The notes: generated from the letters alone by a model not told the origin. A stretch of DNA of 64,000 nucleotides from Ochotona curzoniae (GCF_017591425.1 NW_024467101.1:12288918-12352917), one strand, 5' to 3'. Counted from the stretch's first letter, positions 1-12,108 are shown. Translations and numbers: made by a program.

Positions 1-764
<764 letters not shown>

Positions 765-866
765 CTGTAGTCCTGTGGAGAGGGGTGGTGGCCTGGCTCT
801 GAGCTTCCAATGATTCCAGACATCCTGGGTGAGCTGTCACTCTATCATGTCCTTGGGGAGGGCAGA
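765..866 (-). CDS. FOXN4: FOXN4 exon containing the start-codon region (partial gene; rest lies left of the window)
   Basis: On the minus strand a pyrimidine-rich acceptor (TGTCTTTCCCAG) ends at 867 and a CTACAG|GTGAG donor lies at 765/764, bounding a 102-nt exon. From the ATG at 823-821 the exon reads MSGIIGSSEPGHHPSPQDY plus two bases of the next codon, closely matching residues 10-28 of human FOXN4 as I remember them (MSGII..S...HHPSPQEYR). FOXN4 is a forkhead transcription factor that specifies retinal amacrine and horizontal cells and spinal V2b interneurons. In human it is the minus-strand neighbour upstream of MYO1H, which fits this window. The conserved first ATG (848-846) is present but reads Met-Ile-Glu-stop. 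It lies 25 nt, not the expected 27 nt, before the second ATG, so the usual first nine residues are out of frame. Initiation at 823 (A at -3) is the likely start. The later exons, including the forkhead domain, are outside. Confidence 0.8.
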
Positions 867-1279
867 CTGGGAAAGACAAGCAGAAGACAAACTCTGGTGA
901 CTCCTGCCTAGGGGCGTCCTCAGCCCATCCCCCTGGGGATGGAGGTGCAGGTCCCTTCCAACGGTAGGAGCAGGGCCCAGGGAAGCCCCTAAAATCTAGT
1001 CGTCAGTCTTGGCAAATTGTATTTGCAAGAGGGGGACGGGACGAAAGAAACCTCTCCCCCACCAGGCAACACCAGTACCTTCCCGGTCCTCTCCCCACCC
1101 CCCCCCAAAAAAAACCCACAAAGTACCCAAAACCTCTGGGAGTCCCCCAAGGGTCTCCAACTCCACGCTGGAGAACAGAGAAACCCACCTAGGGCTGTCG
1201 CTGTGCACCGCCCTCCCCAACACACCAGCCTCTGCAGAATTCTGAGGTCGGGGGAGGGGGACTCTCAGAGCCAGGGGTG

Positions 1280-2450
1280 AAGGCACACACCCCACAGCAG
1301 CGCCCCCTCCGCGCACCCCACCTTCCTTGCGGGCTCCTAGCCGTGCCCAGCTCGGCAGAGCAGTACCTGGAGGCGATCCTCGCGGGGACACGGCCGCCGG
1401 CACTGCGGGGGTGTGCAGGGCTTCTGGATGGGGCGAGGGGGGCTCCCCAGCACTCGCCCCCTCGCGCTCTGCAATTTGGCCGCGATCGCAGCTCGAACCG
1501 TTTTTAAATTTCCCTCTCTGGAGCTGTCCAACTGCGAGCATGCGCAGTAGCCGTGCCGGAGGGGGGTTTGTTCTTTCTCCCCCCACCCCCCCAGGGGTCA
1601 GTTACAGGGCAGGGTCAGGGGATTGCAGCGGGCGGCTTCCAGCGGCGGTCCCGGCGCTCCGGGGGTGGAGGGGGATGCTGGACAGGCGTGGGCGGGGCAG
1701 GGACATCCCTCTCCCTGTTCAGACTTTGCCCATTGCGTGCCCGCGAGCATGCGTGGAGAGGATGATTTGGGTCAGGAGAATTGAGTTGCAAAAGAATGCC
1801 CCGAGCATGAAAATTTGCAATCGGTTGGAGCCGGGCACCAAGGCAGAGATCTGTCTCCAGCCCTTCTGTTCTCTCCACTGAGGGGACATGGGCCAGGGAC
1901 ACAGAGTTGGGGGGCCCATCAGATGGACTCTGGTCAGCGTTACCTGTCCCTTTAAGAAAGTTTGTACCCGCGTGGCGGGGAGGAGGGCGGCTTGGAGCCC
2001 GGAGCGCTCGCGCTGCCCGCCGAGCACCTGCACCTGCCAGGGGCTGTGGCTGGGAGTGCCAGCCCTTGCACGGAGCCCAGGTGCAGGGTTTGAAGAGAAA
2101 GGGGACGCCCCGGGCCTGTTTTCCGTGCCCCCAGAGTGCGCTCTCGTCGGGGGCAAGCGCCAGGAGGGACTCGGCTGCCCGGGGTGTCGCCTTGGCCGTG
2201 GCGGCTGCAAGAGCGAACCGAGTCGTTGGAGGCTGCGGCCCGCCGGTGCGCCCGCGCTCCCGTCCTTCCCCGCCGCCCAGCCCGCGCGCCGCTGTCCGCC
2301 GCGGGAAAGGTGGCGCGGACCGCGGGCTGCAGGCTGCAGGCTGCGGCGGCAGCCAAGGGCGGGAGTGCTGGCAGCGCTCTCTCCAGTCCCGCTAGGTGGA
2401 ACAGGTGCCCTGGGTCTCCAAAGAACGCGTGCGTGCGTTCCCCCTACGCT
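1280..2450. promoter_or_regulatory. FOXN4: CpG island at the FOXN4 5' end
   Basis: GC-rich, CpG-dense sequence with two denser cores (about 1330-1500 and 1960-2400) lies immediately upstream of the FOXN4 start exon on the minus strand. Visible elements include an NRF1-like GCATGCGCAG at 1539-1548 and, on the minus strand, an AT-rich TTTAAAAA box at about 1500-1508. Long open frames here on both strands are the usual by-product of high GC content. Confidence 0.75.
1367..1475 (-). other. FOXN4: Candidate FOXN4 non-coding first exon
   Basis: A minus-strand donor CCTCCAG|GTACTG sits at 1367/1366 inside the CpG island. A TATA-like TTTAAAAA at about 1508-1501 would place a transcription start near 1475, giving a 5'UTR exon of about 110 nt that would splice to the acceptor at 867. 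A second usable donor, GGGACAG|GTAACG at 1944/1943, could end an alternative first exon starting in the denser island core. Which is used cannot be decided from sequence alone. Confidence 0.35.
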
Positions 2451-3030
2451 CTGGCTTTTTTGAGATAGCAGGGATAGCAAATCCCCGACCCAGCCGCCGC
2501 CTCTTGCCGGGGTTGTTAGTCCGCAGGGATACCCTGTTCTCGTGGCTTCTGCGCACTTGCCCCTTCGGGGATACGGTGCCTGCAGCTCAGAGCCGGGCCC
2601 CATCGGCCGGGAGTGGGCGACGTCGGGATTTCCAACCCTCTCCTCACTTATGGATGGGGGCGAGGCGGGAACAGCCGAGCCGCCAGCACTGCGTGGGAGA
2701 GTGAAAGGCAACTGACAGCCGCGGGGGGAGCAGCGGATGGAGCCCCAGGGCCTGTGGATATTATGTTTTGATGTTTGCTTAGCCAGGTGGGCTGAAGGCG
2801 GTCCCCTCGTCACCACCACGACCTCAGTGTAATTCAGCAGTTAAGCCATCAGCACTCCACGCGTGGGGCTTGATTCTGTTCGTGGGTGTCGGGGTTGTGA
2901 AAGTGGCTGGCATGGCGCTCCTGCTGAAGGACAGTGGTTTTCATTCAGGAAGGATTCTGTACCTTCTGAGCGGTTGGAATCAAACTTCATCATTTGACAG
3001 CTGGTGGATCCTGTAAGATTATATATTAGA
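2451..3030. other. Non-repetitive flank upstream of the FOXN4 CpG island
   Basis: GC content falls across this segment. It contains no recognised repeat and no splice-bounded coding frame. It may include distal FOXN4 promoter sequence, but nothing specific is visible. Confidence 0.4.
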
Positions 3031-3345
3031 AAATGATTTATTATTTATTTAAAAGGCAGATTTACAAAGAGGAGAGCTAGAGAAAGATCTTCCTTCTGCT
3101 GGTTCATTCACCAAGTGGCCACAACAGCCAGAACTGAACTGATGTGAAGCCAGGAGCCTCCTCTGAGTTTCCCACACAGGATGCAGGGTCCCAAGGACTT
3201 AAGCCATCCTCTGCTGCTTTCCCAGGCCACCACCGGCAGGGAACTGGATGGGAAGTTCAGCAGCCCATACTCAAACCAGCATCCATGTGGAATGTTGGCC
3301 CCACTGGGCGGAGAATTAGCCTATTGAGCCACAGCTGTAAAGCTT
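3031..3345 (-). repeat. C-type SINE, minus strand, diverged
   Basis: Reads from the A/T-rich tail (ATTTATTTAAAAGGCAGATTT) through the SINE body to CTATTGAGCCACAGC, the complement of the tRNA-like head. It is full length but old. Confidence 0.8.
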
Positions 3346-5627
3346 TTAAAGTAAAAGCCACCTGACCAGCTTGAAGGTTCTTTTTGTAGATGTGTTCATG
3401 ATGGAAGGTGGTCCAAAGATGAGAACAGGGAAGAGTGGGAAATGTGCTGGCAGACCCCATAAAGCCCCCAGAATCATTCATTCTGGCCCAGCCAATGCCA
3501 CCAGAGGCAGGATCTGAAATTCCATCAGTGTTAAGTGGGCTAGTTTTGAAGCTGACCACATGAAGGTTGTTAGCAATTTCTCCATGACCCCTAGACAAGG
3601 GGGAAAAATGATTTCTTTCAGGAAGTGGTTGTTCAAAGTGTTGCCACTCAGGCCCCTCCCTTGGAGGTGACTCAGGAGCCCCAGTGGACCTTGCAGCCAC
3701 CCCTCTTTTCTTGCTCTCTTGAGATGAGAGCACTTTGGTCCTTTTCTGTAGAGTGTGGAGCGTGATCGGCCAGCTGAGTGTTATCAGCAGCCACAGGGAG
3801 GAGCTTGGGAAACCTGCTTGGTGAACAGGTGTCTCCACTCAGTCTGATCTTGCAAGTAGGGGCACCTGCTACAGTGGCTAGTGTCTGAGCAGCAGGCAGC
3901 CGGCGCCCGTTCTTCCTTCCTCGGATGAAGGAGCGTGGCGTTTCTCCGTTGCTGTGGAGTAGCCGAAGCTGTAACGGAGCCTGTTTGAGAACATCTTTAA
4001 GATGCCCTGTTCGCGAACTTCCCTCAAGGCACAGGGTGAGTGCCACAGCCAGCTCTCCACCCCTACAGGACCTCTGGCAGAAGGGAAGGAGGAGGTAGGT
4101 AGCTTTGGACTTATTCTCCTGGAAAATGCTTGTATTTGGCTCAGTGTTTCTTAGGTTTGTGTTGTTCAGAGCTGAAGTGCCTGGGGCAGGAGAAGAAATA
4201 CTGGTTGGTGACACTGGAGGATGATTTTGCAGCAGACTCGGTTCCTAGTTCCTTCTCTGCCGATTGCGATTGCGATTGCGAGGGTGCTGTCGGCTCCATT
4301 AGATTAACTCACTAGGCAAGTTTGGAACAGGCTTTTCAGTTTGGTTTTTGAACTCGCGAAAACAGCTTGAGTGTATCAGAGGTCCTACACTCTAATACTT
4401 TTCATTTTTTCTCAATTCTTGGCGCTTTTTTCCTCCCCACTTGAATTTTCCAACGGTGAGCAGGAGCAACGTTGGGCAAACATTATTTGCAATGAGAACG
4501 AAACAACTCGCTCTCTTCCACGCCACCCGCCAGCTGCATCCAGTGAGCTGCAGAGCATGGCTGTGAAACAGAGAGCCCTGGGGTTTTGTCTCTGGCGGGA
4601 GGGCCCTGGCGCTAGAGGGGACCCACCATAGGCATGCTGGGGGCTCATTCCCCTCCCATCCCAGCCCCTTGTTCTGTCAGTGACCGTGAACCAGAGAGAT
4701 GACGGAGCGTGTTCTGGTTAGGGAGTTGGTCGAGGGTGCTCCATGCGACAGTTTAGGAGTTGGGTTTCCTAAGACTTCCCCAGCTTGGCGGCCCCAAGCT
4801 AGCAGAAAAAACGCACATCTCTGCCACCATCAGCCTGGCTAAGAAGTGGGTTCGTAGGCTTTGGGGAGGACCGCCACCTGCACCTGTTGTGTCTTAATGC
4901 TGGGAATTTCTGGAATGTCCTAGTATCTTCTTGTTCTCCTGTTGGCCTCTGCCTGGGTCTGGTTTGCAGAAAGGTAGACGGCAACCAATTAAAGCTAACA
5001 AGCTCCATGACCCACACATGGGCGCCGCCGACCAGGAGGTAGGCGCTGTCTTGGTTTGATTTTTTTTTCTTCTTTCTTTGCTAGGAAATGATTTTAAGAA
5101 TCTCTTTTGAGGTTGAAAGAAAACAAAATCATTGGCCTTGGACTCAGTAACTGCACGAAAAGGGCTGGCTGAGAAGACACGGTGCTGTTGACTTGACGTA
5201 GCCTGAGGGCGAAATTGGGAACACAGTTGACATTGCAGGCCGCTGTAGTCCCTCTGACATAGAAGGTGCCTGCCTGTGACGCAGCTGTAGCTGAGTGGAG
5301 GGACAGAGGGGTCACAAAGAAGAGCTTGTGTCAGTGCCGAGACCCCCCCCGGCGTGCCAATAGTCTGTAGTGCCTTACGTCTCCTCCTAAGAGGTCATGG
5401 CCAAGTGCATGCACATGCAGAGACGGCCTCCTGTGGAAAGTGTGTACAATGTCATGTGTCCTACTTGAGCCAATATTTGTCCCTAAACACAGGAGTACAA
5501 GACCGAATGCTTTTGGGGGCAAAACTTAAGGCTGTATCCATTTCCCATAGATATAATTCTTGGAGGTGACAGCACCAAAACTCTCTGGTGGATAGTCTAT
5601 GGGGCTTAAGTTTTTAATTTATTGGTT
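3346..5627. other. Long non-repetitive intergenic block
   Basis: No repeat family is recognised over about 2.3 kb. It carries three direct copies of GATTGC at about 4263-4280. The longest minus-strand frames (180-193 codons) resemble no known protein and lack splice or promoter support. The block is adjacent to the FOXN4 promoter, so regulatory content is plausible but unproven. Confidence 0.4.
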
Positions 5628-5758
5628 GATTATATTTATTTAAAAGACAGGAAGATCATCCTTTCCCCAGTTCCCTTACATTTGGATATGGGTTGTCCCA
5701 AAGCCAGGAGCCAGGAACTTCATCCGGGTCTCCCATGTGGGTGCCAGGGGACCCCAGG
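5628..5758 (-). repeat. C-type SINE, minus strand, 3' half only
   Basis: The tail (TATATTTATTTAAAAGACAG) and the body up to CTCCCATGTGGGTGCCAGGG are present. The tRNA-like head is missing. Confidence 0.7.
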
Positions 5759-6912
5759 AAGTGATTTGTCAGTGAGAACAGCCCAGAGTGTGCGTTAGGA
5801 AGAATCTGATATCAGGAGTGGAGTTGGTCACAGCACCCAGCCCCTCTGATGTGTGCTGTGTCAAAAGCAGTGTCTCAACCATGGCATCAACCCCACAGCC
5901 CGGGCTCAAGTTTAAATACAGAAAACAAATCAGAGACTCAAACAGGCAGCAGCCATGTAAAGCAATTCTTTATCTCTGGGCTGTTCTCACTGAGTTTCTG
6001 TTAGGCTTTTCATGGCTAGCCCCCAGACGCTAAAAAGTCCTGGCCATGTCCGAGTTATCAGACAAGACATGCCAACTGCTCCATGTGATCATGGGGTGTA
6101 TTCTGTATTTGAAAGGTGGACCACTCGTGTTCTTTTCACAAGCAATTCCGGATGAATTTGAGTCATGATTCAGAGTGGCTCTCCAAGCCTCTGCTTTCCC
6201 TGTTCTCAAAGAAATTGCCAGCCTGTTCTGGGGTGGATTGAGGCTTCCGCAGGGCATCTGTGGCTATGCCAGGTGCTGAGCCAACCGGAGCTGTGCTGGC
6301 AGTGATTGGGGGTATTGAATGCCTTTGCTTTGTAGTTAGACCCTCCTGGCAGAGATGAAATAACCTCTCCCTTTAAAAGCTGAGATGTGTCTTTGCCAAA
6401 TGGTTTGGCACAACTTTCCCCGGGCACCCTGGGAGAACTTCACTACCATGGCCTTCAAGACCAGGCTGTTTGATGTCTGCAAAGTGCGGGTCCTTAACTG
6501 TGGCCCTGAATCCATCACCCTGCCCAACTCCAGCCCTTTGGGGCAATCTCCAGAGGTGGGGCAGGTCACGTTGTCCTCGCCCCCCAACCCCGGGCTGGGC
6601 TGGCTTATGCTGGCTACTTGGTGACTGCCAGTACTCAATGTGTGTGGTGACTTGGCACTCTGGGTCACAGGGTAGCTTGTGTGTGAGTCCACAGCAGGCC
6701 TGAGCCTCTAAGAGAGAATGTGTGACCATCTCTGTATCCTCTGTCCATTCTTAGTGTGTCTTTTTCGCTGCTTGGGTATTTGTGGGGTGTCTGCCATGTG
6801 CGTTCACCTCAGACGGGCATTGGCTCATAGACGTTGCTTTCAGACGTTTTTAAATTAAAGGTCAACATTTAAAAATTCTTCAAAGGAGGGTACTTTAAGC
6901 TTTCCTAAAAAA
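5759..6912. other. Non-repetitive intergenic block
   Basis: No gene or clear repeat is seen. The overlapping minus-strand frames around 6336-6729 are of moderate length only and show no recognisable domain. The block ends at the A-rich target site of the L1 insertion. Confidence 0.4.
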
Positions 6913-6930
6913 AAAAAATACGGTAGATGG
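6913..6930 (+). repeat. Target-site duplication of the L1 insertion, left copy
   Basis: AAAAAAATACGGTAGATGG-like sequence here is repeated at 8535-8553 with one clear mismatch (C/T before GGTAGATGG). Confidence 0.65.
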
Positions 6931-8540
6931 TTGTTTTTTCACTTTAATTGTTTCCTTTGCTGTACGGAAGCTTTTTAGTTTGATGTAGTCCCATTTGTTC
7001 GTTTTGGATTTGATTGCCTTTGCTTTCGGTGTCTTTTCTAAGAAGTCTTTCCCTGTTCCTATATCTTGGAGTGTGTTTCCTATGTTTTCCTTTAATAATT
7101 TGATGGTTTCTGGGTGTAGATTTAGGTTCTTGATCCATTTAGAGCTGATTTCTTGTATAATGTGGCAGGTGTGGATCTTGCTGCTTAATTCTGCAAGCTG
7201 CTATCTAGCTGTCCCAACAGCATCTGTTGAAGAGACCAGGATTTTTGCCTGGATTGTTTTCAGTTTTATTGTCAAAAATTAGTTGACTATACATGTGTGG
7301 GCTCCCTTCTGGTGTTTCTATTCTGTTCCACTGATCATCTTCTCTGTTTCTATAACAGTACCAGACTGTTTTGATAAACACTGCTCTGCAGTGTGTCCTG
7401 AGGTCTGGAATTGTGATTCCTCCAGCTTGATTTCTATTTTTCAGAATAGCTTTAGCTATTTGTGGTCTTCTGTGATTCCAGATGAACTTTTGTATTATCT
7501 TTTCTATTTCTGAGATGAATGTTGTTGGGATTTTGATTGGGATTGTGTTGAATCTGTATATTGCTTTTGGTAATATGGCCATTTTGATCATGTTGATTCT
7601 GTCAATCCAGGAGCATGGTAAGCTTCTCTATTTTTCAAGGTCTTCTTCTTCTATTTCCTTTTTAAATGTTTTACAGTTTTCATCATAGAGGTCTTTCACA
7701 TATTTAGTTAGCTTAATTCCTAGGTGTTTAAGATTCCTCTCTATTTTAAAGGGGACTATACTTATAATTTCTTTGTCATCCATGGAATTATTTGTGCACA
7801 CTAATGCCATTGATTTGTGTTCATTAATTTTGTATCCTGCTATACCATATGTTCTCTCTTACATAAGGAAATGAGCGTGGAAAGTATAACTTGAATAATC
7901 CAATCCATACTGTTTTCTGTTTGTTTGTTTTGTCTGTATCCCGTGTGTTTTGATGATTTTTATTTCAGTGCTGTTTATTCCAAATAATGTCTTTTCTCTT
8001 GTCGAATTCCTCACTGGCTCACGGATTACACGGTGGCATCATCTTTCCCAAGAGACTTTTGTGTTTCCTTTTTGTCACTCATGTGTTGGTTACTCAGTGG
8101 CGCATTTTTTCATGGTGCTGCAATTTGTTGTTGATGTTGTTGTTGTGGCTATTCTAACTCATACCAGTTGTTGACCTTGTTTCATGGCTTCTCAATTATG
8201 GAAATGTATAGTGATGGAGTACTGGGGTCTATCATATCCAGATGTGGGGGTATAATGGAACGTGCATCCCTGCTTCCAGACGAAAGATGGATTCCCAATG
8301 AAACTGTTGGACATGTGTAAACAATGGGATGCTGGGCTGTCTGACATTGTCTGTACCAACAACGTGGGGGTACACTTAAGTAAGAGACTGAGAAAATTAT
8401 GATTCCTTATGAAGGACTACACCATGGTAGTAAAATGGGGAAAATCTGTCGGTGGGGTGAGAGTTTGGGGGGGAATCCCAGACTATACCAAATTGTGCCA
8501 CATAATTCAAAATTCAAAATAAAAAATATATTTTAAAAAT
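6931..8540 (+). mobile_element. L1 retrotransposon insertion, 5' part inverted (twin-priming structure)
   Basis: Bases 6931-7855 are antisense L1 ORF2. Minus-strand pieces read as reverse-transcriptase C-terminal sequence, for example FIWNHRRPQIAKAIL and QAGGITIPDL, with several frame breaks. From about 7856 the sequence switches to plus orientation and ends in an A-rich tail with AATAAA (about 8519-8540), as an L1 3' end would. The whole unit is flanked by near-identical copies of an A-rich direct repeat ending GGTAGATGG (about 6913-6930 and 8535-8553), so it entered in one event. The element is 5'-truncated, broken and cannot encode a working enzyme. Confidence 0.75.
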
Positions 8541-8553
8541 ATATGGTAGATGG
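8535..8553 (+). repeat. Target-site duplication of the L1 insertion, right copy
   Basis: The A-rich tail merges into ATATGGTAGATGG, matching the left copy at 6913-6930. Confidence 0.65.
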
Positions 8554-9327
8554 GCCTCAGCAGGCCCACAGTCCCTGGGAGTAGCCAGCCACTGAGGCTG
8601 AGGGCACCTGCCTATGGTTGGAGTGTGGCTCACATGATCCCCACTTTACCACAAGCCTTACTCCTCCCTGTTGCCCACCCCCTAGCCCTTTGCTGTTTGT
8701 CTCTGACCATAGTTGCTGTTGGTCATTGCTGTTGATATTATAATAGAGTGAAGACAAACATGAGATGAGAGTAAGCCATCCTTGTCCCCAACTCGCTCTA
8801 CCCAGCAATTCAGTGAGTGCTTTGCACCTGTCAGCCCTGGTGATGCACTGAGCTAGGTGGTGCTGTCCACAGACTAAGGGAAAGGGAGTGGCTGGGTCCT
8901 GGTGCACCACCCTACCCCGTCTGCAGTACGCCGGACACCTCCCTCCTACTTTCCCACACCCGATGGATTCTGATAGGCAGCACCCCTGTGACTTCTATTC
9001 CTCCCAGATTGGAACCTTTGATTGCCCTGAAAAGCCTGTAGCTGCAATAAATTGCTTCATCCGACCTGGCCCCACTCAGGATACATCTGTAGTTCATGGA
9101 CTAAATCGGAATAAGAAGGGGCAGGGTTTGAGCGAATTATACCTGCTGACCACTTGCTAACTCTTGTAGCTGGATGACACATCTCAACCAGGTGATTCCT
9201 ACGAAGGATTGTTAAAACCCCCTGAAATAGCTCAGGAAAATGAAAGTGCTGTGTGGGCTTGACTGTCACAGAATAGCTTCATTCTTAGTAAGGTAGGTGA
9301 AGCTGTCCCTCTAGTGTTGGTCATTTG
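8554..9327. other. Non-repetitive intergenic block
   Basis: No repeat is recognised. A 90-codon plus-strand frame (8888-9160) crosses it without similarity to anything I know or any splice context, so it is not called as a gene. Confidence 0.4.
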
Positions 9328-9605
9328 GGGTCAGTACCTACAACGTGGGCGTCCCATGTGAAGGTCAGTTTCTGTCCCAGCTGTTCCACTTCCAATCCAG
9401 TTCCTGGTTAATAAGCCTCCAAAAGCAGCGGAAGATGGCCCAAGTGCTTGAGTCCCCACCACCCACGTGGGAGAATCGGAAGATGCTCCTGGCTTCTGCC
9501 TGGTCCAGCACTGGCTAGGACAGTCATCTGGGAAATGAGTTGGGATGGAAGATCTTTCTCTCTGTCACTCCTTCTCTTTCTGTAATTCTGCCTTTCAAAT
9601 CTTCA
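9328..9605 (+). repeat. C-type SINE, plus strand, old
   Basis: The body runs from the CCCATGTGAAGGTCAGTTTC region through GGAAGATGGCCCAAGTGCTTG to a CT-rich tail and TTTCAAATC end. It belongs to the older, rabbit-like subfamily. Confidence 0.75.
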
Positions 9606-9671
9606 ACAATTTTGATATTCTTGCTTTGGCTAGACTTGATTTCAAGTAAGTATGCTCTCTTGAGGAACGTA

Positions 9672-9790
9672 AGGGCACTTCAAAAATTTGTGTAAAATGT
9701 GTATTCGGAAAAGACTCCCTATGGAATGCAAAAACTGTGTACGTGCTGACATCCTTTCATGCTATTTTCCCCCCACCTTCTTGAAGTATC
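9672..9790. mobile_element. Short element with CTTCAAAAA / TTCTTGAAG inverted ends (copy 1)
   Basis: The left end CACTTCAAAAATTTGTG and the right end CACCTTCTTGAAGTA are imperfect inverted repeats around about 90 bp of AT-rich DNA. The same ends recur elsewhere in the window, as expected for a small DNA-transposon-derived element. Confidence 0.5.
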
Positions 9791-9807
9791 CGTGCATGTT
9801 GTGATTT

Positions 9808-10127
9808 TTTTTAAGATTTATTTTATGTTTTTATTGGAAAGTCAGATGCACAGAGAAGAGGAGAGACAGAGAGGAAGATTTGTCCTCTGATTCACTCCCC
9901 AAGTGACCACAATGGCCAAAGCGACACAGATCCAAAGCAAGGAACCTGGTGTTGCTTCTGGGTCTCCCACATGGGTGCAGGGTCCCCATGAGTTGGCCGT
10001 CCTCCACTGCTTTCCCAGGCTACTGCATGGGAAGCGGGGCTGCTGGGATTAGAATCGGTGCCCATATGGGATCCCGGTGCGTGCAAGGTGAGAACTTTAG
10101 CTGCTACGTCACCACGCCGGGCCTCGT
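9808..10127 (-). repeat. C-type SINE, minus strand, nearly full length
   Basis: Starts with a T-rich tail (TTTTTTTTAAGATTTATTTT) and ends at CACCACGCCGGGCC, the complement of the tRNA-like head. Confidence 0.9.
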
Positions 10128-11667
10128 GTTGTGAAATTTCTTAAAAAATTGTTGAAATAAGTCATGACATTAAAAAATAGGAGTCTGCATGAAAAGGGAT
10201 CAGAGCTTTAGACAGTTCAGATCAGCTCTTTTGTCATGTCACAGCCTGGGAGGATTCTTCCCTTGTCACCAGGACTTGAACAGTCGGGTGTTTCACAGAG
10301 TCCCACCTCGCTGCTATAAACCACTTCAGCCTGCAAATGCTGACGGCCCCTGTGTGGCTGGGAAGACCTGCTGGAGAATCGGGTGGCTTTTCTCCAAGTT
10401 CAAACCATGAACTCCTCTAACCAAAATCAGGGTGCTCTTTTCCTGATGTTCTCTGGGTTCTAGGCTAGGGCTGCCTCCCCCACCCCACCCCCAACCTCTC
10501 ATCTGCCACTAAAATGAAGCGATTGTGAACCATAAGGATGTCAACCAGTCCTTCCCTAGCCCCCTGCAACAATCCCAGCTGTTTGTTTTAGAAACTGGCA
10601 ATGTTGTATCGTTGTAACAAATTATACTTAAAAATCATTTAGTGTGAAATTGCAGATTAATCCCACAGGGACAGGGTATTAGCCATCCTCCTTTGGCGCC
10701 TACAGATGGTGAATCTGCAACTTACAATAGGAACAATCGCTGATTACATGCATGGGTGTAACGGACAAAAAGCTGCATCTTGGCCTGGGAGAATACCATG
10801 GAGGTCCTAGCGCCTGCTTGTTTGGGGGGTTGGGGAGACACTGGAGTCCCAGCTGTAAGGGCTCCGCCAATGCCCGCTTCCCCTCCAGGCATTTGGGAAC
10901 TTCTGCAGATGCGTTTGTGCCCCCAAAGCCCACTGAGAGTGTCGGAGAAGTGCCCCTTTGGTGGGTGTTGGGTGCTGGGTGCTGGAACTCGGACTTGTGT
11001 GGAGTTGGGGGCGGGAGGGAGGCGTTCAAGGGCAATTTTGCAGCAAAGCATGCAGTAAGGACTTGTTGGATTGGGCCCAGCCGAGAGCTCATTATCCAAA
11101 CCTATACCCACTGTTCGCTAATCGAGGGGAAAGGGTTACAGGGGGCTGGGTGGGGTGGGGAGGGTGGGCTGCTGGCCTCAAAAATTAATCTGCACCTGAA
11201 ATGAAAAGGACTCCCAGGCACAATGGCCACGATGTGGAAACTGTCATTTGGCAGAGCTGTTGAAGACCGTACAGTGACTGGACGTTGGGAAGGGAGAGCT
11301 GCCTCCGTGCAGGCCCGCCGGGACGTGAAACGGCCCCCAGGTGGCTGTTGGGAGCCATGCATGTTCAACTTTTGAGAGTAGTTCACTGCAGCTTTAAAAT
11401 CAAGAGACATTTCAATGGTAACCTACCTTCATTACAACCTCTACATACGCTCCTCCCCCAACTCCAAATCCTCCCTCCTGCTTCCTAATTTGGCTCCCTG
11501 TGCGAAGGGGAGACATCACGTCACACTCAGAGATGATCTGAGAAAAATAAAATCCCCAATGCCTGAAACACACGGAGAGCGCTTAACTTGCCTGGCCCTT
11601 TTGTTTTAGGCCGATTTCTCAACAAACAAGTGAAACACTCCTTCGCCCAATGAGCTCTTACTTGAGT
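10128..11667. other. Non-repetitive intergenic block, possible regulatory DNA
   Basis: About 1.5 kb lacks a recognised repeat. Overlapping frames on both strands (10700-11200) have no domain and are mutually shadowing. The non-repetitive character near a developmental transcription-factor gene makes conserved non-coding sequence possible. Confidence 0.4.
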
Positions 11668-11828
11668 ATCATCAGATCTCCATGTGGCTGCTGGGGCCCA
11701 AGCACTTGGGTCCTCTTTGATTGCCCTCTAGTTGCACGAGCAGGAAGCTGGATTAGAAGTGGAGCAGCTAGGACTCGAACATGCATTCTGATATGGGTTG
11801 AGCTTCCCCTACAATGCCAGGCCTTAGG
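11668..11828 (-). repeat. C-type SINE, minus strand, 5' half
   Basis: Contains GGGGCCCAAGCACTTGGG through GGAGCAGCTAGGACTCGAAC to a degraded head ending AATGCCAGGCC. Confidence 0.65.
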
Positions 11829-11964
11829 GTTCTACCTTCTGAGAGAGAGACAGCAAGCTCCAGCAGTGCGAGTAGAATGGGAGACACTGTCATGTCAAAC
11901 TTGGGAAACCCCCGTTGGCAACACTTAGTTCCAGAACTTTCTTCCTGAAGGATTAAGCTGCATT

Positions 11965-12075
11965 TGAGAAAACACAGCACTTGTTGGATGGGAAAGCAGG
12001 GAGAGCTGCTGGCTGTGGCCTGGCCCAGCCTTGGCTGTGTGGGCTTTAGGGAGGAGTGGGCCAGTAGATGGGAGC
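11965..12075 (+). repeat. C-type SINE fragment, plus strand
   Basis: A short piece of the 3' body (GGCTGTGGCCTGGCCCAGCC, then GGAGTGGGCCAGTAGATGGG) resembles the C SINE but is heavily diverged. Confidence 0.4.
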
Positions 12076-12108
12076 ACTCTGTTTTAGACACATAGTAAAG
12101 TTGTTTTT

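Noticed and set aside
1719..2819. 366-codon minus-strand open frame over the CpG island
   Set aside because: GC-rich sequence suppresses stop codons. The frame has no recognisable domain and overlaps equally long frames on the other strand.
7205..7591. 128-codon minus-strand frame as an independent gene
   Set aside because: It is a broken piece of L1 ORF2 within the insertion.
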